Positions 61,042 through 64,000 of a stretch of 64,000 nt of DNA are shown piece after piece (positions within the stretch are counted from its first letter, which is position 1; each line of letters opens with the position of its first letter). Origin of the DNA: JBLHZY01 sp050633265 (GTDB lineage: Bacteria; Pseudomonadota; Alphaproteobacteria; Rhodobacterales; Rhodobacteraceae); contig JBOEGE010000004.1 of the NCBI GenBank assembly GCA_050633265.1, positions 434,001 to 498,000 of the forward strand, in the 5' to 3' direction. The position numbers and the translations under genes were made by a program. The notes below the pieces were generated by a model. The model had not been told where the DNA came from and did no database searches. It was given only the letters and a program-made list of their open reading frames with translations.

Positions 61042-61774
61042 TGTGATTGGGGCGCTCAGCCCTGCGGCCCTTGGGATTGCGGCGGGCGGCGTGTTTCTTG
61101 GCACGATTGTGCAGCGGCTTTCTGGCCAAGGCTTTGGCATGATTGCGGCGCCGATGCTGGCGATTGTGGCGCCAGAATTCCTGCCGGTGACGCTGTTGTT
61201 GATGGGGGTGTTTGTGGGGATGAGTGCTGCGGCTTTGGAGCTCTCGGCGATCACGCGGGGCGATCTTTTGCCCGGCATTTCGGGGCGTACATTGGGGGCT
61301 GTCGTGGCCGCTTTGATCGCGCTGAGCCTGCCGGATGCGCGCATGCTCGCCTTTATCATTGCGGGTGCTGTGTTTCTTGCCATCGCGCTATCTTTGGCGG
61401 GTTTGCGCGTGCCGATCAACGGGCGGACGCTGTTTGGCGCAGGCTTTACCGCAGGCATCATGGGCACGCTCACGGCCATCGGCGCGCCGCCCATGGCGCT
61501 CTTGTATCAGCACGAGCCACAGCGCCGCGCGGTTGCCATGCAGAACGTGTTTTTCTTTGTTGGGATGGTTGTTTCGCTGATTGCTTTGGCGGCTGTTGGG
61601 CTGTTTGGGATCAAGCATCTGGCCTTTGCCCTGCTGCTTGCGCCGGCCTCGATCGCGGGGATGTTGCTTGCGCAGCGGCTTGCGCCCCGGGTGGCCCGCG
61701 CGCAGATGCGCCCCTATGCGCTGGCGCTTTCTGGGTTGGCGGCATTTGTGCTTTTGATCAAGCAATTTACCTAA
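61031..61774 (+). CDS. TauE/SafE family membrane exporter
   Basis: A 247-residue membrane protein with about seven to eight helices of the TauE/SafE (DUF81) family. The pattern GVFLGTIVQRLSGQGFGMIAAPML near the start and GFTAGIMGTLTAIGAPPMALLY in the second half are the two internal repeats typical of the family. Members export sulfite, sulfoacetate or other anions. It overlaps the oxidoreductase gene by 11 bases, and the ThDP enzyme gene lies 60 bases downstream; a substrate is not clear. No taurine genes are visible. Confidence 0.85.
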   Translation: MFADVIGALSPAALGIAAGGVFLGTIVQRLSGQGFGMIAAPMLAIVAPEFLPVTLLLMGVFVGMSAAALELSAITRGDLLPGISGRTLGAVVAALIALSLPDARMLAFIIAGAVFLAIALSLAGLRVPINGRTLFGAGFTAGIMGTLTAIGAPPMALLYQHEPQRRAVAMQNVFFFVGMVVSLIALAAVGLFGIKHLAFALLLAPASIAGMLLAQRLAPRVARAQMRPYALALSGLAAFVLLIKQFT

Positions 61775-61834
61775 AGGCTTTTCATTCCCGCGCAGGTTTG
61801 CTTTGAATGGCCCCTGTGAATTGGGAGAGCGGCG

Positions 61835-63499
61835 ATGCGGCACGGCGGTGAGATACTTGTAGAGCAGTTGAAAGCGCATAATGTGCGCCGGGTTTTCTCC
61901 GTTCCGGGCGAAAGCTTTTTGGCCGCGCTCGATGGGCTTTATCAAAGCGGCATCGACAATATCGTTTGTCGCCAAGAGGGCGGCGCCGCGATGATGGCCG
62001 AGGCTTATGGCAAGCTCACGGGCACGCCCGGCGTTCTCTTTGTGACCCGCGGGCCGGGGGCGACGAATGCCTCCTCTGGCATCCATGTGGCCATGCAAGA
62101 CAGCACCCCGATGGTGATCTTTATTGGCCAGATCGATAGCCATCACCGCGAGCGCGAAGCCTTTCAAGAAGTTGATTATAAGCAATTTTTTGGCGGTGTG
62201 GCGAAATGGGCGGCTGAGGTCAGCCATACAGAGCGCCTGCCCGAATATATCAATCGCGCCTTTCAGATTGCCCAGTCGGGGCGGCCCGGCCCCGTTGTTT
62301 TGGCCCTGCCTGAGGATGTTTTGAGCGCGCTATCGGATGCGCCAAGCCTGCCCGCCTCTTCCCTGCCGCGCCTTGCTGTGGGCGAGGGCGATGTCGCCGC
62401 GATCATGAGCGCGCTTGAGGGGGCGAAATCGCCGCTGATGATCGTTGGTGGGCCGGGGTGGAGCGCGAAGGCGGCGCGCGATGCAGAGAAGTTTGCCTCC
62501 GCCTGCAAGCTGCCGGTTGTGGCGACGTTCCGGCGACAAGATTTCTTTGACAACCGCTCGCAAAACTACATCGGCGATCTTGGCGTTGCGATGAACCCGG
62601 CCCTGCGCGCGCGGCTCACAGGGGCGGATACGCTGCTTATTATCGGCTCGCGTTTTGGCGATATTCCGACGGATGGCTACTCAATCATGTCGCCGGAAAA
62701 CGCCGACAAAACCATCATCCATGTCCATCCCGATCCCGATATGCCGGGGCGGATTTTTCAAACCGATCTCGCGATCACCGCCCGCTCGGGCGATATTCTG
62801 GCGGCTTTGGCGCAGACCAATGGCTTTGAGGCCCCCGTCTGGGAAGGCGAAACGAGGGCCGCGCGCGCGGCTTATGAGGCATGGCAAAAGCCGGTGGAAA
62901 CGCCCGGTGATGTAAAGATGGAGGCGGTCGTTGGCTGGCTTTCTGCGCATCTGAATGAGGACGCGATCCTGACCAATGGGGCGGGCAATTTCGCCGGTTG
63001 GTTGGGGCGGTATTTTGCCTATAAACAGCATGGCACCCAGCTCGCCTCGACCTCCGGGTCCATGGGCTATGGCCTGCCCGCCGCGATCTCGGCCTCACTG
63101 GAAAATCCTGATAAAACAGTTGTTTGCATGGCCGGAGACGGCGATTTTCAAATGACGTTGAATGAGATGTCGACCGGCGTTCAACACGGCGCGAAAGTGA
63201 TTACCATCGTGGCCAACAATGGCCGCTACGGCACGATCCGCGCCCATCAAGAGCGCGAATATCCCGGGCGCGTTTCCGGCACAGTTCTGGCCAATCCGGA
63301 CTTTGCCGCGCTCGCGGTGGCCTATGGCGGCCACGGCGAAACCGTGCGCAAAACCGAGCAGTTCGCCGAGGCCTTCGCCCGCGCTAAAGCAAGCGGCAAA
63401 ATGGCTGTGATCGAGCTGGTTCTGGATGATGAGGCGCTCGCCCCCGGCATCACGCTATCAGCAGCGCGCGCAGCCGGGTTGAAGCATAAAGGGACCTAA
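61835..63499 (+). CDS. Thiamine diphosphate-dependent acetolactate synthase-like enzyme
   Basis: A 554-residue three-domain ThDP enzyme. The catalytic Glu48 lies in CRQEGGAAMMAEAYG, FVTRGPGATNASSGIHVA follows, and the ThDP-binding GDG motif is GDGDFQMTLNEMST with the matching NN in VANNGRYGTIRAHQ. It is like IlvB but lacks a small-subunit gene and falls in the group of 'thiamine pyrophosphate-binding proteins' of roseobacters whose reaction is not defined. It could decarboxylate a 2-keto acid or make acetolactate. It is not sulfoacetaldehyde acetyltransferase, whose motifs differ. Its stop overlaps cobO by four bases, tail to tail. Confidence 0.85.
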   Translation: MRHGGEILVEQLKAHNVRRVFSVPGESFLAALDGLYQSGIDNIVCRQEGGAAMMAEAYGKLTGTPGVLFVTRGPGATNASSGIHVAMQDSTPMVIFIGQIDSHHREREAFQEVDYKQFFGGVAKWAAEVSHTERLPEYINRAFQIAQSGRPGPVVLALPEDVLSALSDAPSLPASSLPRLAVGEGDVAAIMSALEGAKSPLMIVGGPGWSAKAARDAEKFASACKLPVVATFRRQDFFDNRSQNYIGDLGVAMNPALRARLTGADTLLIIGSRFGDIPTDGYSIMSPENADKTIIHVHPDPDMPGRIFQTDLAITARSGDILAALAQTNGFEAPVWEGETRAARAAYEAWQKPVETPGDVKMEAVVGWLSAHLNEDAILTNGAGNFAGWLGRYFAYKQHGTQLASTSGSMGYGLPAAISASLENPDKTVVCMAGDGDFQMTLNEMSTGVQHGAKVITIVANNGRYGTIRAHQEREYPGRVSGTVLANPDFAALAVAYGGHGETVRKTEQFAEAFARAKASGKMAVIELVLDDEALAPGITLSAARAAGLKHKGT

Positions 63500-64000
63500 A
63501 ACTCGACGCCGATCTGCGCCTTGATACCTGAGCGGAATGGATGCTTGATCAGCTCCATTTCAGTGACCAAATCTGCCGCCTCGATCAGATCGGCATGGGC
63601 ATTGCGCCCGGTCAAAACCACATGGGTCATCGGCGGTTTTTCATCGCGCAGAAACGCAATCACATCCGCCGCATCGACATAATCATAGCGGATGGCGATG
63701 TTGATCTCATCGAGCAGAACCATCGTATTGGCCGGATCGCGGATCAGCTCTTTGGCCTTTTCCCAAGCGGCTTGGGCCATTTCTGTATCGCGGGTTTTGT
63801 CTTGGGTTTCCCAGGTAAAGCCCTCGCCCATCGTGTGGAAGGCGCAGATATCATTGAATTTTGCGAGGATCAGATCGCGCTCGCCGGTGCTCATCCCGCC
63901 TTTGATAAATTGCACAACGGCGCATTGCATATCATGCGCGATACAGCGAAAAATCATCCCAAACGCCGCCGAGCTTTTGCCTTTGCCCTTGCCCGTATGG
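63496..64000 (-). CDS. cobO: Cob(I)yrinic acid a,c-diamide adenosyltransferase (5' end cut)
   Basis: The start lies beyond the right edge; about 167 codons are visible. The Walker A is HTGKGKGKSSAAFG at the visible N-terminal edge, followed by MIFRCIAHDMQCAVVQFIKGG, and Walker B is in MVLLDEINIAI. The C terminus (ADLVTEMELIKHPFRSGIKAQIGVEF) matches CobO/BtuR. It adenosylates the cobalt of a corrin ring in B12 synthesis or salvage. More cobalamin genes may continue to the right. Confidence 0.95.
   Translation of the reverse strand, partial: HTGKGKGKSSAAFGMIFRCIAHDMQCAVVQFIKGGMSTGERDLILAKFNDICAFHTMGEGFTWETQDKTRDTEMAQAAWEKAKELIRDPANTMVLLDEINIAIRYDYVDAADVIAFLRDEKPPMTHVVLTGRNAHADLIEAADLVTEMELIKHPFRSGIKAQIGVEF

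Noticed and set aside
60190..61494. A 434-codon minus-strand frame opposite the MnmC2-like and TauE genes
   Set aside because: The plus-strand genes have clear family motifs and membrane helices; the opposite product has none.
61835..63499. Sulfoacetaldehyde acetyltransferase (Xsc) next to a TauE exporter
   Set aside because: The TauE-ThDP enzyme neighbourhood suggested it, but the sequence has the acetolactate-synthase pattern RQEGGAAMMAEAYG rather than the Xsc motifs, and no taurine genes are present.
1..64000. CRISPR arrays, tRNA genes, insertion sequences or prophage genes
   Set aside because: Intergenic regions were scanned on both strands by eye. No regular repeat-spacer pattern, cloverleaf with GTTCGA arm, transposase or integrase was found. 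A tRNAscan or ISfinder search would be decisive.

Overview
The window is an ordinary, gene-dense, GC-rich chromosomal stretch from an alphaproteobacterium, most likely a Rhodobacterales/Roseobacter-group organism. The evidence is lineage-typical families (DUF2794, a DUF6478-like protein, FdsD, MbfA with an Irr-type operator), glutathione-dependent formaldehyde oxidation, a TRAP solute-binding protein, and many GTG/TTG starts and 1-8 base gene overlaps. I see no rRNA, tRNA, insertion sequence, prophage, integrase or CRISPR array. Both edges cut genes: fdhD on the left and cobO on the right.

Layout. 1-3.5 kb: end of fdhD, fdsD, an MFS carrier, then a GT4 glycosyltransferase coupled to a small protein with the motifs of eukaryotic-type GT29 sialyltransferases. 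3.5-8.4 kb: asd, a secreted DUF4139 protein, two unrecognised tiny genes, a beta carbonic anhydrase and a degenerate HPt-like protein. 8.4-11.4 kb: M17 aminopeptidase and NlpC/P60 hydrolase, DUF2794, then a 386-base gap holding a candidate structured RNA. 11.4-18.1 kb: cytochrome c', I78-type lipoprotein, glutathione-dependent formaldehyde dehydrogenase, TetR regulator, MbfA iron exporter, S-formylglutathione hydrolase, YaiI, HAD phosphatase, alpha/beta hydrolase. 18.1-28.4 kb: MFS carrier, ZapE, LysM protein with a rhodanese lacking its cysteine, folC-accD, CPBP protease, ilvD and a small exported protein. 28.5-33.9 kb: two-gene unit of unknown function, LysR regulator, and a minus-strand operon of CinA-like protein, GNAT, AhpD-like protein and OmpA-like protein. 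33.9-43.4 kb: sfsA, map, orphan TRAP binding protein, YcxB-like protein, rsmD, flavin reductase, peroxiredoxin, MscS channel, PCD, COG3146 acyltransferase, GDPD and RidA. 43.4-50.3 kb: type I secretion ABC/HlyD pair, mlaA-mlaC, PBP1A. 50.5-64 kb: glnK-amtB, a two-repeat Ltp-family protein in AT-richer DNA, aromatic aminotransferase and sulfurtransferase, glycine-zipper protein, smpB, dapA, lytic transglycosylase, split mnmC genes, TauE/SafE exporter, a ThDP enzyme and cobO.

How the genes fit together. Formaldehyde detoxification can be traced through the window: GS-FDH (12.2 kb), S-formylglutathione hydrolase (15.2 kb) and accessory genes for an NAD-linked formate dehydrogenase (left edge). 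Lysine/diaminopimelate synthesis is represented by asd and dapA; cell-wall growth and turnover by PBP1A, the lytic transglycosylase, NlpC/P60 and LysM proteins; lipid asymmetry by MlaA-MlaC; nitrogen supply by GlnK-AmtB. No dedicated new defence or metabolic island is evident. The points most worth a second look are the GT29-like protein, the candidate RNA near 11.2 kb, the tiny gene pair at 6.6-7.1 kb, the Ltp homologue, the inactive-looking HPt and rhodanese proteins, and the unknown pair at 28.5-29.7 kb.
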